The translations under genes were made by a program, and so were the position numbers. A DNA stretch of 64,000 nucleotides from positions 1,065,101 through 1,129,100 of the forward strand of contig WBVU01000016.1 in assembly GCA_009192285.1 (NCBI GenBank), given 5' to 3'. Source of the stretch: Morchella semilibera (lineage: Eukaryota > Ascomycota > Pezizomycetes > Pezizales > Morchellaceae). Under the pieces are notes generated by a model. It was given only the letters and a program-made list of their open reading frames with translations. It was not told the DNA's origin and searched no databases. Positions 43,069 to 54,805 of the stretch are shown here, one piece after another (position 1 is the stretch's first letter; each line of letters opens with the position of its first letter).

Positions 43069-44422
43069 TTAGTAGGGGGGCAAGATAGTTGGAGGAGTAC
43101 ATCCATACTTGGCCATTTCGTATGATGTCCTTTGAAAATGTAAGTTTTCCTGAAGCGATAAGCGTGGGTTGGGTGTTTCAAACATACCAACAAATGGCTG
43201 TGCTAGGCATTGTGGTGACGATGCGAGGCCTTAATCCCCTAGCAAATCCCTTGATTCCCTCCCTTTCATAAATAATTTTTGCGGCGTTGACAAGCCCATC
43301 ACCTACACCACATCAGTCTTTATAAAGTAATTTACGCTTAGGATTACACACAATTACGTATCCGCATATCGGTTGAAGTTCCCCTGGTCTGTAATAATGT
43401 CTTGATAACGTCCAATGGGGTGGTCATGGCCGCAGCGACAGCACCTGCCATTCCACCCGAAACACAGTGCGAAAAGGGGTCATATCTTTTAACAGGATTC
43501 AAAACCTTAGATAAGCTTTCGTATACTGTAAATTGAATTGCGGTGAATGGAATAGTCATTGCCAATGTTGTCGGATATGATATGTAAAACGCCCGAAATC
43601 CTTCATTACGATATACAGTGCGGGCGCATTCGGTGATTGACTCGTAGGTTGACCCATGAATTTGCATGCGCTGTTTGATTACTGTGTCTCGTTTTAGCTA
43701 GGACATAATTTAGAGTCTGGAATGCCCTACCGTCAAAGGGATTCATCAAAGCATCACTCGCAATGGTGGCACAAGCACCAGCGGTAGCTACCACTTAGAA
43801 TCAGCACAGCACGAGCAAACAATAGCAACTACCATACCAACTGCGAATGGATGGTGTTCCGATCCATCATTACCACCAAGCTTCTGCTTAACTGCCTCGT
43901 ATGTGCCGAAATAAACCGCATGAGCAGGACCTGCGAAAAAACCCAGTTACAGAAGCTCCCTATTGAATTTTCACTATGTTCTTAATCAAAGTCTCGGCGG
44001 GTAACGACGTTTACGTACCGGCGCCCAGCGCGACACTCGCAATCCCTCTCCATAATGAGCGGACGCCCTCTGTAGATGAAATCTGAGCGACAGCGTTTGT
44101 GATGCCGGAATACATCGCCGCCGGCGTTGGGTTGACGATTTGCATTCGGGTCTGAACACTTGTCAACTCTTGCCGCAGGAACTCTCGAGGTCCTCTGACA
44201 CACCTTGATGGCATCTACAGGATACATAACAACATGCTCCTAAGGGTAGGCATTTGTCAGAAACAATGCAATCAAGCAGGACATAGAAGGTGTATAAACC
44301 ATTATTCCGGCAAAGGCACCAGCGACGAGATTTGAAGCCAGACTTCCGCCTGGAAGTCCCTCGTATTCGATCTCCTGGAGCGATTCATGATCGGCCATAG
44401 GAATTGATTGCAAGCTTTCCAC
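43069..44422 (-). CDS. MRS3/4: Mitoferrin-type mitochondrial iron carrier (Mrs3/Mrs4), eight exons
   Basis: Carries Fe(II) across the inner mitochondrial membrane for heme and Fe-S cluster synthesis. The exons I place, leftward, are 44300-44422, 44204-44239, 44019-44151, 43838-43930, 43731-43787, 43358-43681, 43188-43302 and 43069-43129, giving 313 residues. Three carrier repeats show the signature P-x-[DE]-x-x-[KR] as PVDAIK, PFDVIK and PLDVIK. Other family stretches are GIMEHVVMYPVDAIKTRMQ, GPAHAVYFGTYE and TLAMTIPFTAIQFTVYES. The start could also be MADHES at 44398, eight codons downstream. Eight exons is many for a gene this short; the second exon is 36 nt. Confidence 0.92.
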
Positions 44423-45375
44423 TAAGCTTGTAATTGTGGAATCCGGACTGGCTTCTCTAAGGGGTCGAGCAGTTCCTCTACTATCGCTGTGCTTGAAGTC
44501 CGGAATTCAGCAATGCCGGAATAAAGACGGTAGAATGTTCCCTGTTTAAGAAATCAAAAAAACTCGTGGAGGATGAAAATTTGTTGGTTGCGGGGGATAA
44601 TAAAGTCACCAAGATGCAGCGAGATGCAACGTGACGTTGAGAAGTGAAAGGGTGGTGACAGAGAATTTCGTGGGGGATGTTGAGATTTTTTTTCCTGTAG
44701 CTGCAACCAAGGTTAGCGCTTCTCTGGTATCACGTATTTCGCAGTTCTTTGTCTCTTCTTCCTGTCTTCGCTTTTCCGCGGGTGAGATTTAGGTTTTTTT
44801 TCTTTTCTTTTTTTTTTTTTGCTTAATGTACCCCGCCTCGACGAGCCGCCAGAAGCTCTAATGAAGTTATCCACACAACATACACGCGTACGGGCACACA
44901 TCCATGTAGGTACATCTACGCAGATCTGATTTTTAAGCTCGTAGACTATGCGTACATATGCACATGTAGCTGTGAGTTCTAAATCGTTTTAGAAGAGGTC
45001 AGCTCTCTTTTATAGTCCTCTATTGATACACACACAGTAGAGTTCTAGAATTTGAACCTTAGGCAAGATCGTATGCTAGCCTGGAAATCTTCACTAGAAG
45101 GCTAGGATAGGGTATTGAGTTTACCCGTCATCACAACTCTCTAGCCCCAATCTATTTTACCTTTCAGTAATTCTCTGGTACCATATCACAATGGTTAAGT
45201 GACGCGCACAACCAGCAAAGTTTGCTTACTACCAACCAAATTCTTTATCTCCGAACTGGTGAGTGAGTTATGTTGGACCTAGAAAAAAGACGGTTTATCT
45301 AAACTTTCTTGCCTCTAAAGAACAGATAGCAAGCCTCTTCAATAATCCTCTGTTGAAATCTACACACTTTAAATT
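44423..45375. other. Intergenic DNA between mitoferrin and the peroxiredoxin
   Basis: About 950 bases without a supported gene; it holds the mitoferrin promoter. It contains a T-rich tract (44796-44820) and CATGTAGGTAC (44903) and ACATGTAG (44962) motifs. Confidence 0.5.
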
Positions 45376-46243
45376 TCACCACTCCCTGAGAACGTTTCCA
45401 GCATCACTCACTACCACGATGAGGTCAGTAATCGAGAGCTGAAATCCCATTTCGAACGAGTTACCTTTAATTCCAGTGTTATCAGGCTCGATAAATGTCT
45501 TCAAAACCTTTCCGTCATCCACAATTAAAGCGTATCTTTTACTTCTAGGACCGCCGAAAATCGCTGTCCCATCAAAGGCCAAATCGAGTGCATTCGTAAG
45601 TTTCAAGGCAGGATCTGCCAAAAACCGAATTCCGGCCTCTTTGCTGCCTAGCAAAGATTCCCCCCATGCCTATGTGCCATTTCATATGAGCTTTTTTTCA
45701 ATTTATCATAAAGCCCTAAGCCTCAGACACAGGCTTTTACCTTTGTAACGAATGGATCGTTGACAGCAATAACGTAGATCGGTATTTTGCGACCCGCTGA
45801 TATATATCCAGGTATATGCGAATTACTGCACCCGGGAGAGAATGCTACAGAGTACAGTCATTGTCTATCACGGGTTTCTAGATTCGGCCAGATAAAACGC
45901 ACCAGCAGGAACCCCTAGCACAATTGCCTTTTTCCCCCTCAGTTCCTTTCCAATTGATATTTTGTTACCTGTAGCAGAGAAGTGTTAAACCACCGACCTT
46001 TTATTAGATACATGTAGTTGTATTTGTAGATTTCGGACTAAAGAATTCCTTTATCATACCTGGAGAATCTTCCATAACTTCGATCTCAGGGATGATATCA
46101 TTCACCTTAATTAAAGCAGGCGCCGAAACGTGGAGTGAACGTGCTGCGGGGAATGTTCTTTGGGCGAATCGTGGGGAGATATTGCGGAGCATAAATGTGG
46201 GGGACATGTTGACGTTTGTGTTTATGAAGAGGAGGGTTGACAA
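45376..46243 (-). CDS. Mitochondrial Prx5-type peroxiredoxin, five exons
   Basis: A thiol peroxidase that reduces H2O2 and alkyl peroxides. The exons I place, leftward, are 46060-46243, 45903-45968, 45741-45844, 45465-45669 and 45376-45410, giving 197 residues. The N-terminus has several start options (MSTLLF at 46243, MSPTF at 46207, MLRNIS at 46192). The part MLRNISPRFAQR...ARSLHVSAP is Arg/Ser-rich with no acidic residue, a good mitochondrial presequence. The peroxidatic cysteine lies in AAFSPGCSNSHIPGY (family PGAFTPxC). Other matches are VNDPFVTKAWGE, FLADP and KRYALIVDDGKV. The glycine of PGAF is alanine here, in a codon split by intron 2. A resolving cysteine is not obvious, so it may work as a 1-Cys enzyme. 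Confidence 0.9.
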
Positions 46244-46423
46244 ATCGGTTCTATGATCTTAAGGGTGACATGCCGGTATCTCAGTTGGAACACTCCGTTT
46301 GCCTGTGAACCAATAAGAGCCTTAGATTCCAGCCATGTTATGGCTGAAAACTAAAGCTTGGCTGCAAGTCTGTAATAGAGAGTATTTATTAAAGTGTCAA
46401 TTGACAAAATTGACTGAAAGGTA

Positions 46424-46576
46424 TCCCTTAGTCTAAATGCTGACCCCCCTATAATAGAGGAATTAGATTTGTATAGATCTATTATTTGATAAGTGAGATA
46501 ACGGGATCTGTTAGTAAAGCCACACAAAATTTGCTTCTTCTTGGGGGGGTCAGCATTTTACTGACAGACTAAGGGA
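46424..46576. repeat. TA-flanked MITE with TCCCTTAGTC termini
   Basis: 153 bp. The left end TCCCTTAGTCTAAATGCTGA and the inverted right end (TCCCTTAGTCTGTCAGTAAA, then ATGCTGACCCCCC) pair with a small insertion in one arm. Both sides are flanked by TA (46422-46423 and 46577-46578). No coding capacity is seen. The TA target fits a Tc1/mariner (Stowaway-like) origin. Confidence 0.8.
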
Positions 46577-46578
46577 TA

Positions 46579-48360
46579 GTACTAGTATGTATGTACATGT
46601 ATCTAACTTGGAACTTGGTATCTGTGGCTCATGAAGGAAATCAGCCTCCTGGCGTTGGTGGTTCCATGCATTTGGGCTGGAACTTGCCGTATCAGTAGCG
46701 GCGGCTGATTGAACGGGAAATTGCTTACAGAATCGGACCCGCCGGCGGCCTGAGGAGTCGCGTACACACATTTACGGAAGGGATGGTCGAAGCCGGGGCA
46801 ATAGATCAACTTGGTCCGCTCCCGTCATGGGCTAACGATCCAACAAGTTCTGTAGCGCCTACACCGCGGAGATTCATATCGCAGGTTTTACTCTACGAGT
46901 CTTACAACATACGGAAACTAGTGTTAATTGCTTTACAAGTGGTATACGCTCACAACAATCCACTCCCAATTTTTAACTTTCGTCCTGCTACTTAGATGGT
47001 ACGAACGCCCTACAGTAGTATGCTAAACGCAACTCGATGTTCCCATGGTTTCTTTTTTCCTCGTCTCGTGGATACATGTATCCTAGGCGGATAGGTAGGC
47101 AAGGTTGTAAAAAGAAACCCAACAAGCGGGATAACCTGTCTGTGCACGAGTCCAAGCGGAACACCTAGAGTGGAAGAAGACTGGAGACGATGATAGGCAC
47201 TATTTCCCCTAAGAAAATGTCGCTATCTCAATTCACAGAACACTTAATGATCTGGCTGTTGAGCACATACACAGCTCTCTCTCTCAGTGCTTTGGCTATT
47301 TGTCGTTCCAGGGCTATGTATCATGTAGTGTATCCAACTACATGTGTAGCACTCTACTTAAGACCGTGCATGTAAATATGAGCCTACCGGTAGGCTTGCA
47401 TAGCAACAGAATATACTGAGACTGTTCCCGGTCTAGTCTTTTAAATTCCGGGGCGCGACATTTGAGATGATAAGTTCCCTAGGATTGTATGCAGTGGGCC
47501 AACCAGATTACTAGAACATGCCCGTCACGATCTCTATTAAATGTTTCTAGGGAGGCATGGCGCTCGAGTCCTAATCGGGAGGCATCTAGAGCACATTATG
47601 TGTGAAATCACAGCAGAAGATGGCATCTGTATGTTCCTCCTCTTTCTCCTCCCCAGGATAAAGTACGCAACCAACTGCGGTGTAGGTACTTGGTACCAAC
47701 CTGATACCTGCCTGTACGACTGCAGCAGCTGATACCTCTGCATGTGAGGAACGGCCTGTTTGTCGTTAAAAGAGTATCGTTATTAGCCACTCCCAAGATC
47801 CAACGAGTACATGTAGAGTACCTACATGCTGTACCGACGCTCTACTATTCTCTACTTGGCGCTTGTATTGGCTCTTGCTAGCGGCTTGGGCTTCTTCTCA
47901 CTCTGTATTTTCGCTTCTGTCGCCCATCCTGGGATTATTTCAACACACCCACCCGTCCCCTTTCCCACCCCACCGGACGCCTCCTTGCTGCTTCTCTTTT
48001 CTCTTACCCTACCCCCACCCCAGAGAAACCTTACTAGACTACGTCGGACCCAAATATCGTTTACCTCAACCTCTGTAACTCGTTCTCGACCCTTTCTCTT
48101 CCCACCCTTCGCTTCTACTCCGCTTACAGGCTGTGATGGGATCCTGTTCCCTGTGTCATTGCTCACATCCACAATAACTACCTCATTTGGACTTTTTTTT
48201 GATCTTTTTATTTTTATATTTACTAGAGCTCTGTGGGACTGTAATTCTGTGTAATACCAAGCTCCTCGCGACGTTAGGTTCGCCGATTCTTGGAGAACCT
48301 TTGAGCTCCCTGAGGTCCTAAACCTTTACACCCAGTATTCCTCACACAAAAGATATTATA
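46579..48360. other. Intergenic DNA before SKN7; pyrimidine-rich leader at the right
   Basis: About 1.8 kb. Several open frames of 60-70 codons overlap on both strands without recognisable domains, so I call none. The part 47890-48260 is C/T-rich with long pyrimidine tracts, as in long 5' leaders of fungal regulatory genes, and probably belongs to the SKN7 transcript. The palindrome TACATGTAGAGTACCTACATG lies at about 47808-47828. Confidence 0.5.
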
Positions 48361-50777
48361 ATGGATACTGCCAATTCTACCAGTGGGGATGGGGGGATAG
48401 GAGCATCTTCCAACAGTAGCGATTTTGTGAGTTTTGGAAATTCCCGCCACGGTCCCCATCGTAAATGCGGATGTTAATGTATATCCTGACAAGACGATGT
48501 ATTCTAATTATTGCGTTATTAGGTCCGGAAACTCTTTAAGTACGTCTCGACCTCCAATTGCTTGAGAACACCTTAATAAGACCGTTTCCCCCAGGATGCT
48601 TGAGGACCCTTCGCATAAGGATATAGTGAGATGGAATGAGGCTGGCGATAGCTTCATTGTTGTTGATGTGTGACATGACCACCCGAAACTTTTCGAAAGC
48701 TTTTCTAACAGCTTCTGTGAACAGACCAACGACTTCACGAAAAAAATACTCCCGAATCACTTCAAACACTGCAACTTTGCTAGTTTTGTAAGACAGTTGA
48801 ATAAGTAGGTCCTCTAATTTCTGTCAGATACTTAAACCGCACAACTAATGTTTTGACAGATACGACTTCCACAAGATCCGCAATTACGATGCGGGAGGTG
48901 GAGGAAATCAACATCAGGTTTTTATTAGTCCTATATGTTTCCGGGGTGTCCTGAACCAGCTCTAACTTTAAATAGGCTTGGGAGTTTAAACATCCAGATT
49001 TCCAAAAACATAACAAAGACAATCTTGACAACATTAGGAGAAAAGCGCCTGCCCCACGGAAACAGCAGTCACAGGAGGAGGTTGGCTCACAGCAAATTGA
49101 GGTATTGCAAAGCCAGATTCGGGAACTTATGAAGTCACATACCTCAATGGACGCTAGGATACAAAACTTGACTAGTGAGAATCACGCAATCGTGCGAGAA
49201 CTACAGAATGCGAAGGAGAATTTGCAAACCCATCAGCACCTCCTACAGTCACATGATTCACATATACACAAGCTAACACAGCTTGTGTGGAGGTTGGATT
49301 CAGAGATTAAGGAATTAAGGGGAGTGGGTGGGAAAAGAGATGGGGAACATTCAGAGGTTGTTTCCCCTACTGGTGGTAACACGGGGTTTGCTGCAGCGGC
49401 TGCGCCATCAAGTGACCAGAATGGTTCGTCGAGTGCGATGCAACAGACACAAAGAGTCATAAGCAGTTTCGCGGAAATTACGAAGGCGAACTCCTCTTTG
49501 CAGAACATTGGTGACATCGGACAGTCCAACCAACCGGAATCAGTTGGTGGTTATGAAGATTATAATCAACTTGGTCGACATCTGCAGAGTGGTCATCGGT
49601 CGAATTCAATGCAAAATGGAGGTATCCAAGGTGTAGGGCCCGATGGGAATAATATATACAACATAGGGGTGTCAACTGGAATGGGTGACGTGTATGGCAG
49701 TGGACAAGTGGGGAACATGACATTCCCAATTACTGCCCCTAACCCCGATAATGGGACGTTGAATTCATCTACAAGGCCAAATGGAGGCCGCAAGAAAAGC
49801 TCATCGTTCGTCACCAATTGGGCTACCCCTCCAAGGGTTCTACTTGTTGAAGATGATCCAACATGCGCGCGGATTGGAACAAAGTTCCTGCAAACTGCAC
49901 AGTGCGGGGTTGATACGGCGGTCAGATTCTCCCATTTTTCTCTCTTGTTCACCATGATAAATTTATGAAGCAAGCTCTCAGTTGAGACAGGCTCTCACTA
50001 TCCCAGTCATTACGAAGATCTTTTGTTATCACTAAATTCTTGCAATGATTGAAAGCTGACAATCAAATTAGACTGATGGGTTAGGTGCCGTAGGGAAGCT
50101 CAGTAACAATAAGTATGATCTGGTGCTCATGGATATTGTCATGCCACATCTGGACGGGGTATCAGCAGCTGCACTAATCAGACAATTTGACCAACTTACA
50201 CCTATCATCGCCATGACATCGAATATTCGACGCGATGATATCCAATCATACTTTAATAATGGTAAGAATGAAACCCATTCAAAGCTATAGTGAAAGTTTT
50301 ATTGACTCTTTAGGTATGAATGATGTCTTACCGAAACCATTCACAAAGGAGGGGCTATTGAAACTGCTGGAAAGATGTCTAAGCCACCTCAAAGTAAACA
50401 AAAACGCGGGCCAAATTCCCCCTCAAATGAGCTTCAAGGGACCTGACAATGATAACGGTGGGACACTGGCTAAACCGACAAACTCTTTGAAATACTCTCA
50501 CTCGCCGTCCAAATCGCCCCCGAACCTTGCCATATATGGCCGTTCGCCTAACGATATTGACGAAGATCCAATTGGAGAAGCTACAACTACCTTAGACAGC
50601 TCACACCTCAACATGATGGGCCCATATGTGGACAGTAGCATTAATCACGATCAAACAAGCAGCTACTCCCCACCAGCCAATTCTTCGCGCGGCCTTCGGC
50701 GTGGGGCTTCGGAGATGGATGATCATCCATCCCATCTAGGTGGGATTGATATAAAAAAGGCACGGTACCTGACATGA
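48361..50777 (+). CDS. SKN7: SKN7-type transcription factor: HSF DNA-binding domain, coiled coil and receiver domain, eight exons
   Basis: A nuclear regulator of osmotic, cell-wall and oxidative stress at the end of the fungal phosphorelay. The exons I place are 48361-48426, 48523-48539, 48595-48667, 48725-48804, 48860-48917, 48976-49920, 50072-50261 and 50314-50777, giving 630 residues. The HSF-type domain (residues 21-105) contains DFVRKLFKMLEDP, ILPNHFKHCNFASFVRQLNK and YDFHKIRN. A coiled coil follows (about 130-195). The receiver (about 383-490) has RVLLVEDD, the phospho-acceptor aspartate in LMDIVMP (about 433), the threonine in AMTSN and the lysine in LPKPF. Exon 2 is only 17 nt. Upstream His kinase and phosphotransfer partners are not in the window. 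The peroxiredoxin gene 2 kb away is of a kind that Skn7 regulates in yeast; a link here is inference. Confidence 0.95.
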
Positions 50778-52093
50778 AGCCCACTCACTACTTGTCAACT
50801 CGCCACCCCCTTCGTTCAGTTAAATCGAGATTCAGGTGACTCCGTGGAGTCGATCCAACTTGTCTTGTTCTTTTGTTTATTTTGCAGCATATACTCACTT
50901 AATTTGATGGGATGCTTTTCTGGGATCAGGTTTATATGGCGTGGGTGGTTTTATCTCATTTCGTTTATTTATGACTACTAGTATTGTGGATTCTCTCTTT
51001 TTCTCTCGGGTTTTGGGGGAGTTTACCAAAACATCGGTAAGTGTGCAATTTCCAACTTTATTCCAATCATTCGCCGCCGGCAAGATTCCCTTCGGTTTAG
51101 ATATTTCTCCTGCATCTGTACATGTAGTTCTTTTTTATTTTTTTACTGTTTATTAGTATGGGGTTAGGTGTCGTTTCTTTGGTGCCGGGCCGGAATAGAG
51201 AGCGCCTGCACAAGTGTTCCAATATCAACCGCGGTGTTGGGAAACTTTCTATTCGTATTCTTTCCCTTTTAATTCGGTCCTTATTTTTCTATGTACAGTA
51301 CCCTTCATGACGAAATGCAGTAGGTTGGGTGGATTGCTTATGTTTGCCCTACTTTTGGGGAATTAAATCTAGTTGCTACCCAGATGAGTCACGAAAAAAG
51401 CTGCATGTAATCAACAACAAATGTAGAATAGACAAGTCTACATGTATTATAAATGTAGGTATGTAGACTCACTTACGGGGAATGCCGAACAGGCAAGAGT
51501 AGCTGGTTGCAACGTTGAACATGGGGGAATGCCGAATTACACTCGAACTCAGCATACCCCCATAAGTGCGTCTAAAGAAGAGTCATCCCTCTACTCCCAT
51601 AAGCCACCTAAGTGACATGGTGTGTTGTGGGTAACTGCAGCGCAGCCTCCACAGCCACAGTTGGAAGAGCAGCAGTTGCTGCTCTGTGCTCTTTCAGGAT
51701 CCGAACCTCATTCATCTACTCTCTACTCTTTCCCCCCCCGTGTCCCGGCTTCCCCTCTTCCATCTCATCAACATCAACTCTACATACCCCTCCTCGCTAC
51801 TGAGTTCTCACCCTGTTAACATTTCAACACCCCCTCCCTCATCGTTCTAACCACTCACTCGCTTACCCCTCCTGCGTGCCTTCTTCCCACTTCTCCCGTG
51901 GTATTCCGTGCAGATATAAGTGGTGTCGTTGTTTGGCCGGAGATCCAAGCAACGAGCCTCTGCCCCTTTAGTCATCATCACGGTTGCCTCCTCTAAAAAA
52001 CGGAAGGCAGCAGAGCAGACTGAACCTGACACCAGCCCAGCCTCAAAAAGATTAAATCTTATCGGACCATCGACTCCCATCGCGTCCTATACG
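50778..52093. other. Intergenic DNA between SKN7 and the RBR ligase, with a MITE
   Basis: About 1.3 kb with no supported gene. It holds the MITE at 51466-51572, TACATGTAG (51118) and related palindromes (51437-51465), and a C/T-rich leader from 51700. The 58 codons before the RBR start are open in its frame (from 51920), so a longer N-terminus is possible. Confidence 0.5.
51466..51572. repeat. TA-flanked MITE with GACTCACTTACGGGG termini
   Basis: 107 bp. The left end GACTCACTTACGGGGAATGC pairs with the inverted right end GACGCACTTATGGGGGTATGC. TA lies on both sides (51464-51465 and 51573-51574). It is non-coding and different from the other two MITE families in the gene block. Confidence 0.75.
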
Positions 52094-53851
52094 ATGTCCA
52101 GCGACGATGAGCTCATGTCTGACCAGATGTCCGATGCCTATGGTGACGACGACGAGGATAGCTTAGGCGAGCTAGGTATGCGACGGCTACTAGCTCCCAG
52201 TTTTAAGATCTTCGTGGCTCTTAGGGCTGACTTGACTTTTTATTGCACAGATTACGAGGAAGATGGCGGTGAATACATTGATGAAGGGAAGGAGGAAAAA
52301 CCGACGAAAAGGTCTTACGAGGTTGAGTTTAAAGTATACTCCGACGATCAAATCCGGAAGAGTCAGCAAAACCAAGTCGAGGAAGTAGCAAGCATACTTG
52401 GGCTCCCCGGGGAACAGGTCGCAATTTTGTTGCGCCACTTCAAATGGCAAAAGGACCGTCTTATTGAGAAATACATGGACAGTGGTGAAGAGGTACTTGA
52501 AGAGGCTGGCCTAGGTCCGAGTTACGACACGCCACCAAAGCTAGAGACGATCCAGGGCTTCATGTGTGATATTTGCTGTGACGATGAAGTTGGGCTAGAT
52601 ACTTACGCAATGCGATGCAACCATCGGTACTGTGTGAACTGCTACCGCCAATATCTGGAATCAAAAATAAAGGACGAGGGAGAGGCGACTCGTATCCAGT
52701 GCCCATCCGAGGGTTGCTCCATGATAGTTGACTCAAAGACGGTAGACCTATTGGTTCCCGTAGAGATAGATAAAAGGTTTGTTTGGTTAATGGGGTTCAC
52801 CTCTGTGCTTTTGGGTCGATACAGTGGCTCACAAGGTTCTAGATATAAGGAGCTATTGAATAGGACATATGTAGACGATAAACCTAACCTTCGTTGGTGC
52901 CCGGCGCCCAACTGCGAATATGCTGTGGATTGCGCGATACGACCAGTTCAACTCCACACTATAGTTCCATCTGTTAACTGCCGCTGTGGCCACAATTTTT
53001 GCTTCGGGTGTGGGTTTTCCGAGCATCAGCCCTGCCCATGCGCCCTTGTCAAAAAGTGGTTGAAGAAGTGTGAAGATGATTCAGAGACCGCAAACTGGAT
53101 ATCTGCAAATACCAAAGAGTGCCCTAAATGCGTCTCCACGATTGAGAAAAATGGGGGATGTAATCACATGACTTGGTGAGCTCATCAAACCCTAGCACCT
53201 CTTTCCGACTAACAGATCTCAATACAGCCGAAAATGTAAGCACGAATTTTGCTGGGTCTGCATGGGACCTTGGGCGGAACATGGGACGAGCTGGTACAAC
53301 TGCAACAGATTCGAGGAAAAGAGCGGCTCGGAGGCTCGCGACCAACAAGCAAAATCGCGTGCCTCTTTAGAGCGATATCTTCATGTAAGCTCCGACAGGC
53401 TCCTTCCTTCTAGTTGCCCAACATGATATACTGATTCTGGAGCCAGTACTATAACCGTTATGCCAACCATGATCTTTCAGCAAAACTAGACAAGGATCTC
53501 TATGTTAAGACGGAAAAGAAGATGACAACACTCCAGTCTTCGTCCGGCATGTCATGGATTGAAGTTCAATATCTTGAAGCGGCATCTAAAGTTCTTCAAC
53601 AGTGCCGGCAAACACTTAAATGGACCTATGCCTTTGCATTCTACCTTGAAAGGAATAACCACACCTATATCTTCGAGGATAATCAGAAAGATTTAGAAAT
53701 GGCCGTCGAACATTTGAGTGAACTTTTTGAGAAGCCGACAGATCAGCTTTCAACCGCTAAAAATGATATGCTTGACAAGACGGCATACGTTAAGAGTAGA
53801 CGCATGATCCTTCTTGATTATACCGCTAAGAGCTTGGCAGCAGAAGAGTAA
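52094..53851 (+). CDS. RBR E3 ubiquitin ligase, Ariadne/HHARI type, five exons
   Basis: Transfers ubiquitin through a RING/HECT-like thioester. The exons I place are 52094-52175, 52251-52776, 52843-53175, 53228-53384 and 53447-53851, giving 500 residues. After an acidic N-terminus (MSSDDELMSDQMSD, then a Glu/Asp-rich part) comes a UBA-like segment. RING1 starts at CDICCDD (about residue 132), IBR carries RWCPAPNCEYAVDC and CGHNFCFGC, and RING2 starts at ECPKC (about 295). The catalytic cysteine in CNHMTC (about 314) has its codon split by intron 3. A C-terminal Ariadne helical domain (LQQCRQTLKWTYAFAFYLER) completes the family layout. The likely yeast counterpart is Hel1. Introns 1 (75 nt) and 2 (66 nt) are multiples of three without stops. 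Confidence 0.94.
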
Positions 53852-54805
53852 ATTCCCTCCATCAGCTCCCCCCCAAAATGTCAGGACTAACTTGATAACT
53901 AGGTGGAAATTCTCTGTTGATCTGAAATAATAACATTTACTTTCTTCTCTGGATAGAGCAGAAATAATACTTTGAAGCGTCACTAGTTTTTCGGTATTAC
54001 ATTCTGATTTTTCTTCTTTTGAATCAAACCACGGCTTCATAAAGCGTGATAATAACATGTGGGAACCATAGGTTCCCTCGCTTATTTCTCTTCTGTTCTT
54101 TTAGGGTCTGGATTTTTCTTGTGTCGTTTTTGCATTCATTTTCTTGTTTTTTCATATCTTGTTGGTCATTGGTATTCGGTGGTGTCTTGGTTTCACTCTG
54201 CTAGCATGGACATGATTGATGAAGTACAATCTATTTTTTTTTGTGGCAAGCAGTTTGAAATTATAGTGATTTTATCTATCCCGTCAGGATTCTACACAGA
54301 ACAGGCTCTGTTAATATTCTGTATATTCCCTCGATATACTGGTCTCTCTAGTCGAGTAGAAGGTATACTTGAAGGTCTGAAGACTAGGCTAGCCCTGATA
54401 AAAATATATTATTGCGCTGAGGAATCCTAGGACGTTGTGCTACAAAGAAACTTTAAATTCTAGGGGCCTGTTTGGAAGCCTCGCAAATCGCGATCTGAGG
54501 GCCAAACCATGGTCCTGAACCGGGCTGGAATTTGGCCAGGTTTTACATAATACCGCAAAATCTCAGTTCGCTCGGACGGCTGCCAAGAGCGGTGTTGGCT
54601 GTAAAAGGCTCTGATCTCTTTCTTTAAGGGTGATATTTTTTCAGCTCCTCTGCAAATTGTCCTCTTGGCAACCGTCCGAACGAACTGAGATTTTGTGGTA
54701 GATATGCGAGTATCGGACTTGAAGCGACAGGGCGTTCTAGAAGGCGGCGGCTCTGCGGAAGACCCCTTGGTTACTAAACCATGTGAACCACACCCAGCTA
54801 TCTCC
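53852..54805. other. Intergenic DNA between the RBR ligase and the HAD-fold gene
   Basis: About 950 bases: the 3' end of the RBR transcript, an AT-rich stretch and the MITE at 54553-54698. The frame 54059-54430 has no recognisable domain and biased T content, so I do not call it. Confidence 0.5.
54553..54698. repeat. TA-flanked MITE with about 37-bp terminal inverted repeats
   Basis: 146 bp. The left arm CCGCAAAATCTCAGTTCGCT... continues through CGGACGGCTGCCAAGAG. It pairs with the inverted right arm CCACAAAATCTCAGTTCGTT... with about four mismatches. TA lies on both sides (54551-54552 and 54699-54700). It sits about 100 bases before the start codon of the next gene. Confidence 0.8.

Noticed and set aside
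45180-45240. GGTTAAGTGACGCG-like string resembling part of a tRNA
   Set aside because: No acceptor stem or T arm could be paired, so it is not a tRNA gene.
47826-48254. Open frames of 106-142 codons on both strands
   Set aside because: Low-complexity C/T-rich sequence directly before SKN7; best seen as its leader, with no domain recognised.
51920-52093. 58 extra in-frame codons before the RBR ligase start
   Set aside because: Kept only as a possible longer N-terminus. The family usually starts at the acidic MSSDDE-type sequence, and the upstream part lies in a C/T-rich leader.
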